A stretch of DNA of 64,000 nucleotides from Leptolyngbya sp. SIO1E4 (GCA_010672825.2 JAAHFU020000002.1:186001-250000), one strand, 5' to 3'. Counted from the first letter of the stretch, positions 18,851-28,343 are shown. The notes: generated by a model not told the origin, from the sequence alone. A program made the numbers and translations.

Positions 18851-20044
18851 CTACGCGAGCGTCAGGCGAAATAGCCAAATCTGAGTGGTTTGTTCCTCTG
18901 AAAAGTTGTTATCGCTGATGAGCCAGAGACTGGCTGAGCCATCTGGAAGGGGGGCACCCAAGGTCATCCCCTCCAAATTGTCGATCGCCTCAACCGGGGG
19001 TTCAAGGGTGGCAAAATCTAAAACCAGCTGTTTCTGAATTGGGGTGATGGTTTCTAAAGGGGGCAAGGGATTGAGCGTTGACGTGTCGGTGGCACCGCCC
19101 GTTGCCATCTGAAAAAGTTTAATTTCAAATCCCCGGATCCCATAGACCCGTTCTAGGGCCAGGAAATGACCCCCTGGATCGAGGGCTAAAAGCTCGGTCA
19201 GGCCATTACTGACGGCTCCCATCGGTTCTAGACTCAGGGGATAGGCATGTTCTGACAGCAATGTGGATTGATCGGGGCCAATCAGGTAATGCAAAAAGCG
19301 GCTGGTTAAGGGGGTCGCCGGATCTTCTTCAAAATCCTGGGCTAGGGCAGATTCTGTCGCGACAAAGATCCGAAATGGCTCAAAGGCACCGTTACTGGCT
19401 GTGGGGTTTAGGGTTAACGCTTCAAGGCCTTGATTATCTCGAACCCCTTGGGGCAGCTCCGAATCTTCTGGCGTTTCACCTGGCAAATAGCGAGCTGGTA
19501 AACGAAATTCTGTTTTCAGCATGCCGCTCTGCAAATCGTATTCGTTGAGGGCTGGGGGGCTATTGGTGGCAGCGACGCCTTCGCTAGAGATAAAGAGAGA
19601 CTGTCTAGGAGAGAGCACCATCCCTTCAGGGTCGAGGCGATCGCGCTGATAGGGGTTTCCTCCGGCATCTTGCAAGAATGTGACATCGGTAACCTGAACA
19701 GAGCCGATGGTGGGGGCGCTTGGGGAGGTGGTATCGGTAGCGATGTCGAGGGTATAAAAACGCGGCGGTGCCAGGCGACCCCGATCATCCGAAAGCGCGT
19801 AAAAAACGCCCCGAGTAGAATCGTAGGTCAGTGCTGATAGCCCACCCACAGGGGTCTCTTCAAAGGTTTGTGAAGGCAGCGTGGTAACGGCTAATAACTC
19901 GACATTTACCTTCAGAAAAATGCGCTCTTCAGCACTCACCCGAGGCAACGTGCAACCCGTTAAAGTCACGACTAACAGAAGCGCTGTGATGATCAGACTG
20001 CCGCTCGATCTGAGGCTTCTGATGCGGGGGCGAAGGGGTGCCAT
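18851..20044 (-). CDS. Phytase-like (esterase-like) lipoprotein
   Basis: The mature part matches the esterase-like activity of phytase family (PF13449), a beta-propeller-like fold of secreted proteins: GGLSALTYD, FYALSDDRG, DPEGMVLSP, NQGLEALTL and NLEGMTLG are evenly spaced blocks. I place the start at an ATG that gives a basic N-terminus, a hydrophobic core and the lipobox LTGC, so the protein should be lipid-anchored outside the plasma membrane. The frame extends 68 codons further upstream to an ATG, but this would bury the signal peptide. Substrate unknown. The next gene upstream on the same strand is a membrane FAD oxidoreductase. Confidence 0.75.
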   Translation of the reverse strand: MAPLRPRIRSLRSSGSLIITALLLVVTLTGCTLPRVSAEERIFLKVNVELLAVTTLPSQTFEETPVGGLSALTYDSTRGVFYALSDDRGRLAPPRFYTLDIATDTTSPSAPTIGSVQVTDVTFLQDAGGNPYQRDRLDPEGMVLSPRQSLFISSEGVAATNSPPALNEYDLQSGMLKTEFRLPARYLPGETPEDSELPQGVRDNQGLEALTLNPTASNGAFEPFRIFVATESALAQDFEEDPATPLTSRFLHYLIGPDQSTLLSEHAYPLSLEPMGAVSNGLTELLALDPGGHFLALERVYGIRGFEIKLFQMATGGATDTSTLNPLPPLETITPIQKQLVLDFATLEPPVEAIDNLEGMTLGAPLPDGSASLWLISDNNFSEEQTTQIWLFRLTLA

Positions 20045-20354
20045 ATTGTGATGACCTGATGTCTTTGTGACCGTTGCTTCTGCAGTGGCCTTGATAGTGG
20101 TCTCTGTGGGCACGCTTGTGATCGGTTTATGCCAGGGGCTGAAGCGGGTAAGCCAATGAAACATTGCCTGCCACCGTTGCCTAATGAGCGTTTGCCAGAT
20201 TTGGGCTAACCCTTTTCCCACGGTGTACCTCTGATAGTGCATCCCCATGATTACCGTACAGCTGAGACCGGGTATGCCGTATCCCTGCTGTGTCTTTATA
20301 AATCGCGTCTTTTACATTGTCTCGGATAGGATGATCATTCTTCAGACTTTTGCA

Positions 20355-22349
20355 TCACCAACTAAATCGAAGATCCTGCTCTAATAAATAGGCTTGTAGA
20401 TCAGAGATCTGATCAGTAACCAAAATCTGGGCTGGGGTCAGGTCTTCAGGGTTGGCCTCTAAAAGTAACCAGCCAGCCGTTGCGCCAGCGGCGGCCCCTA
20501 CACTCCATTCGCCATAGTGAACTCGGGTCATGGCATTGACAATATGGGAGGCAGCAATGCTTTTGCCGCCGATGAGCAGATTGTCTACACCTGCAGGGAC
20601 GATCGCCTCTAATGGCACCTGTAGGGGCCGGACTAATCGTTCATTGACGCTGGCGCGTGTCGCTTCATAGGACGGTGCCCAGTTGCGATAGCGACAGCCG
20701 TGGATATCAATGTCATAGTGGGTGAGCGCGATCGCGGTGTTCGCAAAATTACGTCCGCCACTCATATCAACCCGTAAATCTGCTTCCCGCAGCATAAATT
20801 CTTCCTGTTGGTAAGCCGGGCGACCAATGATACGTCGACCTTCTCGAATATAGGGCATCATACTGAGCCCTGAGTGAGTGGCTAAAGGAGACTGGGGGCC
20901 TGACAAAAACATGAGGGGTAACTCAGGAGTGGCCTGGGTTTCCATCAGCCATTCAGCAAAAAATAAAGCATGGGTTTCAGCATTTCTGAGGGCTTGCAGA
21001 GAGAGGCCTCCCATCCAGTTTTGATGCTGGCCCGACTGTTCCAGATCCGCTGGATTCATGATTAACGGATCATCCATGATGTTCCAGTCATTGCCCCGGT
21101 TCCAGTTCACGAGGGTCATTTCACCGGGGGTAGACCGACTCACTGCCGCTGCCCCTGGGGCTCGACTAACAATACGACGATAGTTAAACAGGCCGCGATT
21201 GTGAAACATGGGAAACCCTTCCATGTCAAACGCTCGTCGATGCTCGGCTTTGGGGATGCCGGTTTCTATGTGCTTGAGAGCCTCCAGACTGCTACCCCGA
21301 TCGTTGGCAATGGCCATCACAAACGGGAAGGTAAACGCTTGGGTACAGGCTAAGTTGCTTTTGACAGGGGCACTGCTTTCCCCCAGCACCGTCTTAGCAT
21401 CTGACCCCAAACGATGGGGAATTTTAGCCCAGGCTATGAGTTCTCCAGTGTCGGTGGCATCAATGACGAGTAAGGATTTTCCCGGGGGGGCCTGCAGCCG
21501 AATGGGGATCTTTTCAAACACCTCGTTGCTGGACCAGGCATACCAGGATGACAGCTCTTGGGATAGCCTGCCCTCAGGCGCATATTGGGGCAGCTTGGGC
21601 ACTCGCTTGACCGCATAAACAGCGGTGATGTTGCGACCTGAAGGGTCAAATGCTGCCCCCTTAAAGGCTGTCTCGGTTGCCCAACGGCTGCCAGGTGCGA
21701 GTTTCTCGGCGGTTTGTAGCCAGGTTTGTGCAGCCTTGGCTCCAGCTTCGGGGAGAAAGCAGAGACTGCCGACCCAACAGCTATTGGTCTCGTATACCCA
21801 TTGGCGATCGCCCATGCCCGTCCAGTCAGGCAAGGTCATGGCCTGGCTGCGAATCAGTCGTTTGAAACTGCGCCAGCTACCGGAGAAGTTTTGTTGCAAA
21901 CGCATGGCCCGCGATTCATCGATCGCAGAGACCCCTTGAGAACTAATTTGTCCGCCCAGCCATGGGGTGAGCTCAATTAAACAGGTTTGTACCCCCGCTT
22001 TCATGGCGTGAGAGGCTGCTGCTACGCCTCCTAAGGAGCCGCCAACCACAACGACCTCACACTCCCACACCTCTTGTGCTGACGGCAGGGGAGAAATTTG
22101 AGGCCTGCCATTGGCGGCTTGTAACTCCTGAAGCCCGGTGGTAATAGCACTGTTACTCAACTCCTGGCCTAGGGGGGGAGTCTGCAGCGCAACGGGCACC
22201 TCTAGATAGCTGCTGGCGGTCTGAAACGCCTCTAACAGGAAGGCCCCTATGAATAACCCCAACAAAGTGGCCAAAGATACGCCAGTCACCCGCCGTTTAC
22301 GTCGCTTTCGCTTTAAGGCCAGTTTGCGGTATCGACGGCGCATTGTCAT
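20355..22349 (-). CDS. Membrane-anchored FAD-dependent oxidoreductase
   Basis: The protein belongs to the FAD-dependent oxidoreductase group PF12831. After a very basic N-terminus and one helix (about residues 27-45), the dinucleotide-binding site VVVVGGSLGGVAAASHA is followed by GGQISSQGVSA, typical of this family. A late GVDNLLIGGKSIAASHI block is also characteristic. Of several in-frame starts (TTG 21 bases upstream, ATG here and ATG six bases later), I use the first ATG. The basic residues before the helix suggest the catalytic part is on the outer side of the membrane. Substrate unknown; distant annotation as xanthan lyase is common in this family but unproven. Confidence 0.75.
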   Translation of the reverse strand: MTMRRRYRKLALKRKRRKRRVTGVSLATLLGLFIGAFLLEAFQTASSYLEVPVALQTPPLGQELSNSAITTGLQELQAANGRPQISPLPSAQEVWECEVVVVGGSLGGVAAASHAMKAGVQTCLIELTPWLGGQISSQGVSAIDESRAMRLQQNFSGSWRSFKRLIRSQAMTLPDWTGMGDRQWVYETNSCWVGSLCFLPEAGAKAAQTWLQTAEKLAPGSRWATETAFKGAAFDPSGRNITAVYAVKRVPKLPQYAPEGRLSQELSSWYAWSSNEVFEKIPIRLQAPPGKSLLVIDATDTGELIAWAKIPHRLGSDAKTVLGESSAPVKSNLACTQAFTFPFVMAIANDRGSSLEALKHIETGIPKAEHRRAFDMEGFPMFHNRGLFNYRRIVSRAPGAAAVSRSTPGEMTLVNWNRGNDWNIMDDPLIMNPADLEQSGQHQNWMGGLSLQALRNAETHALFFAEWLMETQATPELPLMFLSGPQSPLATHSGLSMMPYIREGRRIIGRPAYQQEEFMLREADLRVDMSGGRNFANTAIALTHYDIDIHGCRYRNWAPSYEATRASVNERLVRPLQVPLEAIVPAGVDNLLIGGKSIAASHIVNAMTRVHYGEWSVGAAAGATAGWLLLEANPEDLTPAQILVTDQISDLQAYLLEQDLRFSW

Positions 22350-22590
22350 AGGGGAAATTAGACGTATCAAGACGCTACAGAGTGTAGCAATAGACTACTG
22401 AAATGGATGCGCTTTTACCGGGAAAATAAGGATGTTTGCTGATGGACTCTACATTCTGTTAACGATTGCACCGACTGCTTGACAAGGTTCAACGAGTCCG
22501 CATAGCTTAGACCATGCATATTCGGTCACAATTTCTGGCTTATAAGGCCACTTTATTGAAGGGTATTGCGTTTCTTTAGTCCCCAAGTTT

Positions 22591-22758
22591 ATGAGCATCG
22601 CGTTGATTGAGAGGCTCCTCAGTGGCATCTCGATCCCAAGGGACTGGAGCGGGTCTACGGTTACAGTTAGTGTCAGCATTCTGCTGTTAGTGTCAGCATT
22701 CTGCTGTCTGGGTGCATTCCTCTACAACGCTGCTGATTCAGCACAACCGCAAAACTGA
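22591..22758 (+). CDS. Possible 55-residue membrane protein before ftsX
   Basis: The ATG frame encodes a short polar start and then one hydrophobic helix (VSVSILLLVSAFCCLGAFLY), ending 21 bases before the ftsX ATG. A perfect 20-bp tandem duplication lies inside the helix-coding part; because 20 is not a multiple of three, the two copies are read in different frames, and both still give hydrophobic residues. No ribosome site is obvious and no family is recognised, so this may be a chance frame in the ftsX leader. The flanking 22350-22590 stretch holds no gene. Confidence 0.3.
   Translation: MSIALIERLLSGISIPRDWSGSTVTVSVSILLLVSAFCCLGAFLYNAADSAQPQN
22666..22705. repeat. Perfect 20-bp tandem duplication
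   Basis: GTTAGTGTCAGCATTCTGCT occurs twice with no spacer, 75-115 bases upstream of ftsX. It looks like a recent slippage duplication. Confidence 0.95.
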
Positions 22759-22779
22759 TGTATTCCCTGCTAAAACCCC

Positions 22780-23682
22780 ATGTTGAAAGCATTTACTAAG
22801 GCCGATTATTTACTCCGGGAAACTTTGTTGGGCCTACAACGGGGAGGCTGGATGAATTGGGCTGCTATCAGCACCATGACAGTTCTTCTGTTTTTGTTTG
22901 GAGTCAGCCTGCAAGCCACCTGGCAATTAGAGGGGTTGCTCAATCAATTTGGCAGCCAGTTAGAGGTTTCAGCCTATCTCGACAGTGGGGTTCAGGCTGA
23001 TTCACTGCGGGCTACCGTCGAGGCGATTCCAGAGGTGACGGCGGTGGAGGCAATTTCTAAAGATGTGGCTTGGCAGGAGCTGGTCACAGAATTAGGGATC
23101 GCTGATATTGAGGGTGCAACTGAACAATTGAAGGGGAATCCCCTGGTGGATGCCCTGCGGGTAAAAGCCCGTAGTTCTGACGTTGTGCCGACGTTGGCGT
23201 CGCAGCTGGCCGGTATTCAAGGGGTCGCTGAGGTGCTGTATGTCGATGAAGCGGTGCAGCGGTTACAGCAGTTGAACGAGGGGTTACGCTGGGCCAGCTT
23301 CTTTGTTATTGGCATTCTCAGTTTGACGGCGATCGCCGTTATTACCACCACGATTCGCTTGATTGTGATGGCTCGCCGCCGTGAAATTGAAGTGATGCAG
23401 CTGGTTGGCGCTACCAGTGTTTGGATTTATCTTCCGTTTATTTTGCAAGGGGCCTTTTTTGGCTTGATTGGAGCAGGGATTTCCTGGGGGTTGCTGACCG
23501 GGCTCCATCGCTTTTTTCATGAACTTGCCAACCAGCAGCCTGATTTCATCCAATTTCTCGTGAACGGGCTCCAGCTTTCATCTCAACAAGCCCTGTTATT
23601 GCCGACTGCCCTGCTGGGGCTCGGCAGCATGATCGGGCTGATGGGAAGCCTCGTGGCCGTGCGGCGGTTTGCCCTCCGTTAA
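22780..23682 (+). CDS. ftsX: Cell division ABC transporter permease FtsX
   Basis: FtsX is the membrane half of FtsEX, which couples septum formation to peptidoglycan hydrolase activation. The 300-residue protein has the expected layout: an N-terminal helix (AAISTMTVLLFLFGV), a periplasmic domain of about 110 residues (from LEVSAYLD to YVDEAV), and three C-terminal helices including the FtsX-like permease segment with RRREIEVMQLVGA. The partner ATPase gene ftsE is not adjacent. Confidence 0.95.
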   Translation: MLKAFTKADYLLRETLLGLQRGGWMNWAAISTMTVLLFLFGVSLQATWQLEGLLNQFGSQLEVSAYLDSGVQADSLRATVEAIPEVTAVEAISKDVAWQELVTELGIADIEGATEQLKGNPLVDALRVKARSSDVVPTLASQLAGIQGVAEVLYVDEAVQRLQQLNEGLRWASFFVIGILSLTAIAVITTTIRLIVMARRREIEVMQLVGATSVWIYLPFILQGAFFGLIGAGISWGLLTGLHRFFHELANQQPDFIQFLVNGLQLSSQQALLLPTALLGLGSMIGLMGSLVAVRRFALR

Positions 23683-23812
23683 TGACCAAACCGACAGGAG
23701 CTAGAGCAGGTCATTAAATCTGCCCCATCAACCTTTACTTGCGCGAGAATCCACTTCCGCAAGATCCAGGATCGCGAACTGGATCGGCGGGATCTGAGGG
23801 TAGCTGAGAAAT

Positions 23813-23908
23813 ATAGCCTTGTTCAGTTGAGTCCAGTACATCTGGGTCAAGACAGGGTCTAGGGTTTGGGGTCTAGGGTGTGCTTGATTAGCCTGCATAC
23901 CGCGATAT
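23813..23908 (+). repeat. Dispersed ~95-bp repeat, copy 4 (forward)
   Basis: It begins ATAGCCTTGTTCAGTTGAGT, continues with CCAGTACATCTGGGTCAAGA, a doubled GGTCTAGGGT around GTTTGGGG, and ends near GCATACCGCGATAT. This copy is the most complete and serves as the model for the others. It lies between ftsX and tatA. Confidence 0.85.
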
Positions 23909-23946
23909 CTCCAAGCGCGGCAATGCCTATCGCCCGACGCACCTAA

Positions 23947-23972
23947 TAGGGACAGCAAATTTGCTGTCCCTA
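23947..23972. repeat. Perfect 26-bp palindrome downstream of tatA
   Basis: The half-site TAGGGACAGCAAA is followed directly by its exact complement, so RNA from either strand folds into a 13-bp stem without loop. It lies 22 bases after the tatA stop and may act as its transcript end. A 28-bp near-perfect version lies at 36150 at the 3' end of recJ. Confidence 0.9.
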
Positions 23973-23993
23973 CAGATGGATTAGATGGATGAC

Positions 23994-24185
23994 TTAAACA
24001 TCCGCTTCGTGGTCTTCCTCCGGCAGAGACGCTTCACGGTCACTGTCTTGGGCATTCATTTCTTCTTTAAAGCCTCGCAGGGTGCGACCTAGTGCACTCC
24101 CCAATTCAGGAATTTTCTTGGGGCCAAAAATAATCAGGGCAACCCCAAGCACAAGAATGACCTCTGTCCAGCCGATGTTAAACAT
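23994..24185 (-). CDS. tatA: Twin-arginine translocase subunit TatA/E
   Basis: TatA forms the pore-like oligomer that moves folded proteins across thylakoid and plasma membranes. The 63 residues are typical: a short membrane helix ([15 protein letters not shown]), the [10 protein letters not shown] hinge with its FGP motif, an amphipathic helix ([13 protein letters not shown]) and an acidic tail. A GGAGAG/AAGGGA sequence lies just before the ATG. No tatC gene is in the window. Confidence 0.95.
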   Translation of the reverse strand: MFNIGWTEVILVLGVALIIFGPKKIPELGSALGRTLRGFKEEMNAQDSDREASLPEEDHEADV

Positions 24186-24267
24186 TTCCCTTGCTCTCCA
24201 TGATTGAAAGTCGTAGGTGGTGAGTCGTAAATTGGGGCAGTGAGAGATTAGGCGTCATGGGCCAATT

Positions 24268-24295
24268 GTGAGTAGCGGGGTGTGAGTAGCGGGGT
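24268..24295. repeat. 14-bp tandem duplication
   Basis: GTGAGTAGCGGGGT occurs twice in a row in the gap between tatA and the aminotransferase 3' end. Confidence 0.9.
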
Positions 24296-24343
24296 GCAAG
24301 CTGACCGCTTACGGGCATCTCTCATCTACCTACCCTACATTGC

Positions 24344-25546
24344 TCATACACTTGCTGCTACAGGAGCATAGCGAATGTTGGCTTGGCGGAGGCGATTCAT
24401 TGCTTCTGCAAGACGATCGCGCTCTGCAATCAGGCTAATCCGGATATATCCTTCGCCCCCTCGTCCAAACGCATTGCCAGGGGTCATCACAATGCCCGTT
24501 CGCTCTAGGACTGACAGAGCAAAATCCGTAGAAGAGATACCAGGTGGACACGGTACCCAAAGATACATCGTGGCGCGGGGTTTGGGTACTTGCCACCCCA
24601 AAGACGCAAACTCCTCAATGAGAAAATCGCGACGGCTACGATAGCGAGCCTGCACGGTTTTCAAATATTCGTCGGGCAGTTGAAGGGCGGTTTCAGCGGC
24701 CTTTTGCAGGGCTGCAAAGATGCCGTAGTCCAGGTTGGTTTTGAGTGTTCGTAGCCCTTGAATGATGTGACGGTTGCCGACAACAAAGCCAACGCGCCAC
24801 CCTGCCATGTTGTAGGTTTTCGAGAGCGTGTGGAATTCGACGCTGATGTCCTTCGCCCCTGGAATCTCGAGTAGACTCGTGGGCTGGTAATGATCAAAAG
24901 CGAGTTCTGCATAACAGAGATCATGGACGAGCATAATCTCATAGTGACGAGCAAAGGCAACGATTTCTTCAAAAAATTCGCGAGGGGCTGTGGCTGCTGT
25001 GGGATTATTCGGATAGTTAAAAAATAAGACCTTAGCCTGGTGGGCGATCGCATCGGGGATCGCTGTCAGATCAATTAACCAATCTTTTTCAGCGGTAAGT
25101 GGCAGATCAATGATTTTTCCCCCTGCGATCGCCGGCCCCCGAAAGTGGGCTGGATACGCAGGCGTCGGTACCAAGACCGTGTCCCCCGGATTAATAAATG
25201 CCATTGCCAGGTGCGTCAGCCCCTCCTTTGACCCCAAGAGCGGCAACGCCTCACCATTTGGATCAAGGCTAACCCCATATCGGCGGTGATACCAGGTCGT
25301 GATGGCTTCGCGAAAACTTGCCGTTCCCTCAAAGGGGGGATATCCATGGTTGGCGGTATCTTGAAGGGCCTTGGTTGCCGCCTCAATGACCGGTTGTGGG
25401 GTGGGGCCACCAGGGTTTCCCATGCCCAGGTCAATCAGATCAAGCCCTTGCTCTCTCGCTCGGGCTTTAAGCTCATCTAAGCGGGCAAACACATAGGGAG
25501 GCAGGCGACGAACCCGCTCTGCCGGTTGAAGCCAATCCAGGGTCAT
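24344..25546 (-). CDS. PLP-dependent class I/II aminotransferase (aspartate/LL-DAP aminotransferase-like)
   Basis: This is a fold-type I PLP enzyme of about 400 residues. LDLIDLGMGNPGGPTP is the usual N-terminal substrate loop, FNYPNNPT and HDLCYAELAFD are cofactor-contact blocks, and SKTYNMAGWRVGF carries the Lys that binds PLP, with a late GEGYIRISL Arg site. Sequence features fit the cyanobacterial enzymes annotated as aspartate or LL-diaminopimelate aminotransferase; I cannot choose the substrate from sequence alone. The ATG has a strong AGGAGG ribosome site. Confidence 0.88.
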   Translation of the reverse strand: MTLDWLQPAERVRRLPPYVFARLDELKARAREQGLDLIDLGMGNPGGPTPQPVIEAATKALQDTANHGYPPFEGTASFREAITTWYHRRYGVSLDPNGEALPLLGSKEGLTHLAMAFINPGDTVLVPTPAYPAHFRGPAIAGGKIIDLPLTAEKDWLIDLTAIPDAIAHQAKVLFFNYPNNPTAATAPREFFEEIVAFARHYEIMLVHDLCYAELAFDHYQPTSLLEIPGAKDISVEFHTLSKTYNMAGWRVGFVVGNRHIIQGLRTLKTNLDYGIFAALQKAAETALQLPDEYLKTVQARYRSRRDFLIEEFASLGWQVPKPRATMYLWVPCPPGISSTDFALSVLERTGIVMTPGNAFGRGGEGYIRISLIAERDRLAEAMNRLRQANIRYAPVAASV

Positions 25547-25661
25547 GGCTGCTCCTCCTCTCGTAAACTCCAGTCCAAACCTCTTCCCCCATGGATGTCA
25601 CACGCTTCCCAGACATCCTGCTCTCTGTATTGGCGCAATGCCCAGTCAGTCTAGTCCCCGT

Positions 25662-26822
25662 TTAATGCCTGTGAGTACTCTCCTGGTTGGTCAGCATAGC
25701 CGCTTCAGGCGTTTGGAGGTTGCGGATCCGCATTTCTGGAGCGGTGGTTGACACCAGGGCACTCATCAGGGCCTCAGGGGTGACTGTAAAGGGCAGGTGG
25801 TGAATGTCTGAATGGGCGCGACAGGCAATGTCGGCAGCGTGTTGGAGATCGCGCAGGCTCATATCAGCCATCCCCAAATCAGCGAGGGTTTTAGGCAACC
25901 CCGTCGCATCATAAAACTGGATTAGCTGTTGGCGAGCGGTGTAAGCCAGCGGAGATTGGGGGCTGAGTTCTTCTAATCGCAATTGCACCAGGATGCCGTA
26001 GGCAACTTTTTCGCCATGGAGGGTGCCGTGACTAGTGGTGAGGTGAGTTAGCCCATTGTGAACTGCATGGGCCGCCACGGTTCGGCATTGGGCTCCTCCC
26101 AATCCCCCAATTACCCCGGCTAACAGCACACAGGCATCGACAACTTCTCGCCAGGGGGCTTCCCCCGGCTCAGCCAAGGCCGCAGCGGTTTTCTGAAAGA
26201 GTAAATCTCGGAGCACCCTCGCCTGCTGTACCGCTGCAATAATCAGCGTCTGCTCAGCGGCTCCGCTGCTGACAGAAGCTTCGTACCATTTTGCCAAGGC
26301 ATCCCCAATGCCAGCAACCAGCGTGCGCTGGGGGGCGGTGGCTACCAGGTCATAATCTAAAATCAGCAGGTCTGGGCAGCGACTGAGGGAAACATCATAC
26401 AGAAAGGCCCCAGCCTCAGAATAGACGTTGGATAGAGCTGTCCAGGCCGCGCAGGTTGCGGCAGAGGTTGGCACTGTGACCACGGGAAGCTGCACCTGAT
26501 GGGCTAACAGCTTAGCGGTGTCTAACGCTTTGCCCCCCCCGACACCAATCACCATATCCGCCTGATGCTGAGCGATCGCCCCCTTTAACCTTGTCAAGGT
26601 AGCTTCGCTGCAATCGCTGCCATAGGGAGCCTGAGTCGCAACTAACTCGGCTAAAGCAGGGGTCAGAAACGGCTCTGCGATCGCGAGGCTGCGCTCACCG
26701 CCGACAACCAGAGGGCGCTGACCCAGACGGGCAATTTGATTGCCCAGTGAAGGCAAAATACCGGCTCCTCGCATGACTTGGGCAGGAGCAATCATTAAAG
26801 GCGGCAAAGTCAGTTGTGTCAT
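25662..26822 (-). CDS. Iron-type alcohol/glycerol dehydrogenase family protein
   Basis: The 386-residue protein belongs to the group III (Fe/Zn) dehydrogenases near glycerol dehydrogenase. The NAD site GVGGGKALDTAK is at about residue 92, the PTSAATCAAWT loop follows, and metal ligands are expected in GIGDALAKWYEA and in the His-rich AVHNGLTHL and HGTLHGEKVAYG segments. It probably oxidises a polyol or reduces a carbonyl; the true substrate is unknown. It lies 16 bases downstream of ycf51 on the same strand and so likely shares its message. Confidence 0.85.
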   Translation of the reverse strand: MTQLTLPPLMIAPAQVMRGAGILPSLGNQIARLGQRPLVVGGERSLAIAEPFLTPALAELVATQAPYGSDCSEATLTRLKGAIAQHQADMVIGVGGGKALDTAKLLAHQVQLPVVTVPTSAATCAAWTALSNVYSEAGAFLYDVSLSRCPDLLILDYDLVATAPQRTLVAGIGDALAKWYEASVSSGAAEQTLIIAAVQQARVLRDLLFQKTAAALAEPGEAPWREVVDACVLLAGVIGGLGGAQCRTVAAHAVHNGLTHLTTSHGTLHGEKVAYGILVQLRLEELSPQSPLAYTARQQLIQFYDATGLPKTLADLGMADMSLRDLQHAADIACRAHSDIHHLPFTVTPEALMSALVSTTAPEMRIRNLQTPEAAMLTNQESTHRH

Positions 26823-26838
26823 ACGGTCAGAGAGGAAG

Positions 26839-27366
26839 TCACACGTCGTCTTTAGAGGTAACGGGTAAATCTGTAAAGGCGTCAGGATACAGCGTGATCT
26901 TTAAAGATTCATCTGATTCTGGATTAGTAACAGGCTGTACCTGTCCTAAATAGAGGAGTTTTGAGAGCCCGTTGTCCTGATGCAAAATAGTTCGGGCTCG
27001 AATGGCTGGGGTCTGCCCTGGAATCCCAAGTCGGCTTGGTTTTAATAGGTTGCTGGCAGCTTGTTCCAAAGTTGCTTCTAGCTCAGGTTCAGTAATCGTA
27101 TCAGGAACTCTAATCACAATCTGCGCTGCCCCCGAGTCATAGACCGTCTCATAGGGAATAGCGCCTGGGATGACTGTGCGGGTAAAGGGTTCAAAACTGA
27201 GCCCAAACATGCCTCCGGTTAAAACACCCATGAAGCTGGCAATCCCGACGAGGCGGAAGCGAATCCCCCATCCGAGCACAAAGGCCAGTAGGGCGATCGC
27301 AGCCATACTCAATGTGGCAATGCCAAACCATTTAGTTGCTTCAAGAAAATCTTCCGGCGTGGGCAT
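26839..27366 (-). CDS. ycf51: Ycf51 family protein (DUF2518)
   Basis: Ycf51 is a small membrane protein conserved in cyanobacteria and some red-algal plastids; its function is not known. The protein has two N-terminal hydrophobic helices (ATLSMAAIALLAFVLGW and LVGIASFMGVLTGGMFGL) and a soluble C-terminal domain of about 110 residues. The length of 175 residues is as expected. It is the first gene of a likely two-gene message with the dehydrogenase. Confidence 0.8.
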   Translation of the reverse strand: MPTPEDFLEATKWFGIATLSMAAIALLAFVLGWGIRFRLVGIASFMGVLTGGMFGLSFEPFTRTVIPGAIPYETVYDSGAAQIVIRVPDTITEPELEATLEQAASNLLKPSRLGIPGQTPAIRARTILHQDNGLSKLLYLGQVQPVTNPESDESLKITLYPDAFTDLPVTSKDDV

Positions 27367-27728
27367 AAAACCTCAAACTCTATTTTCAAGGAAGGACTAT
27401 TAAATGACTAAAGATACAACGACTGAAGAGAGCCGTGATCTAAAGCTGTAGGTCTTTTCTCTATGATCCTATCAGCTAGCCTTGCGCTTTCTCTGGGAGT
27501 ATAAGGACACCTTAAGGGAGATACCCCGCTGAAGGCGCAGTACATATATCTTGGATTTTTCTCCTCAGAAACGCCTCTCCGGAATGGTCCTATCGTTGAA
27601 CTTACAGAGTCTTCATGGAGCCCAGATGTAGGCTTAGGTTAAAAAAGGGCATTCTTCAGCGTGGAGAAGTATCATGTCTCAAGTCATGTGTATTGGGCAT
27701 GGACGCATCTTTAGCAAGGAGAGATTTC
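27367..27728. other. Divergent intergenic region between ycf51 and a lipoprotein gene
   Basis: No gene is seen. The gap must carry the promoters of two divergent genes. A reading frame runs through the right part in phase with the lipoprotein, but the signal peptide and ribosome site place the true start at 27729. Confidence 0.5.
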
Positions 27729-28343
27729 ATGCTGACATTTCGCCGCCGTTCTTGGGTGGTTATCACCGGAGCTGCGATTTCCTTACTGGTCGCTGGCTGT
27801 GGTGAGTCTAAGGTGTCTCAGTGCAATCGTTTAGCTGAGGTTGTGAATAAAGCTCAGGGGTTTATGCCTGGATTCGAGAGCGATATTCAGACTTTCAGTA
27901 CAAATGCAGCTCAGGTTAAAAGCCTGGAAGATATTAAGGCCGCTGCTGATCAGTATGTGACCGCAGTCGATAATGTGGTTGGCAGTCTGGGAGAGTTGGC
28001 GACCGAACTAGAAGACGTACAGCTCAGCGATGAAGAACTCGCAACCTATCGCGATAACTACATTGAAATGGTTGCAGGGTTTAGCAGTGCGCTCACTCAG
28101 GCCAGTGATGCCATGAGCATTGTTCAAGATGTGGAAGCTGAAGCTGACTTGCCAGCTAAGATTGAAGAGTCTCAACAGCAGACGGTGCAGGCTGTTCAGC
28201 TTATTCAAGATCTATCGGTGCAAGAATCCTCCATTATTAGTGAGGTGAATGCTTATTGTGGAGCTACGCAAGAAGAGGGTGCCTCTGAAGAACCGGCCTC
28301 TGAAGAACCGGCTGCTGAGGAACCGGCCTCTGAAGGTGAATAA
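27729..28343 (+). CDS. Lipoprotein of unknown function
   Basis: The start is fixed by AAGGAGA six bases before the ATG and by a textbook lipoprotein signal: MLTFRRRSW, a hydrophobic core and the lipobox VAGC. The mature part is mostly helical, with Cys-containing segments (VSQCNRLAEVVNKAQ near the start and VNAYCGA near the end) and a long coiled-coil-like middle. The last 20 residues are a Glu/Pro/Ala/Ser repeat, from a 15-bp tandem repeat in the DNA. I do not recognise a named family, though similar lipoproteins with paired Cys at both ends occur in cyanobacteria. Confidence 0.75.
   Translation: MLTFRRRSWVVITGAAISLLVAGCGESKVSQCNRLAEVVNKAQGFMPGFESDIQTFSTNAAQVKSLEDIKAAADQYVTAVDNVVGSLGELATELEDVQLSDEELATYRDNYIEMVAGFSSALTQASDAMSIVQDVEAEADLPAKIEESQQQTVQAVQLIQDLSVQESSIISEVNAYCGATQEEGASEEPASEEPAAEEPASEGE

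Noticed and set aside
23728-23958. A minus-strand frame of 76 codons between ftsX and tatA
   Set aside because: Most of it is the reverse of dispersed repeat copy 4; the same repeat gives frames at other copies.
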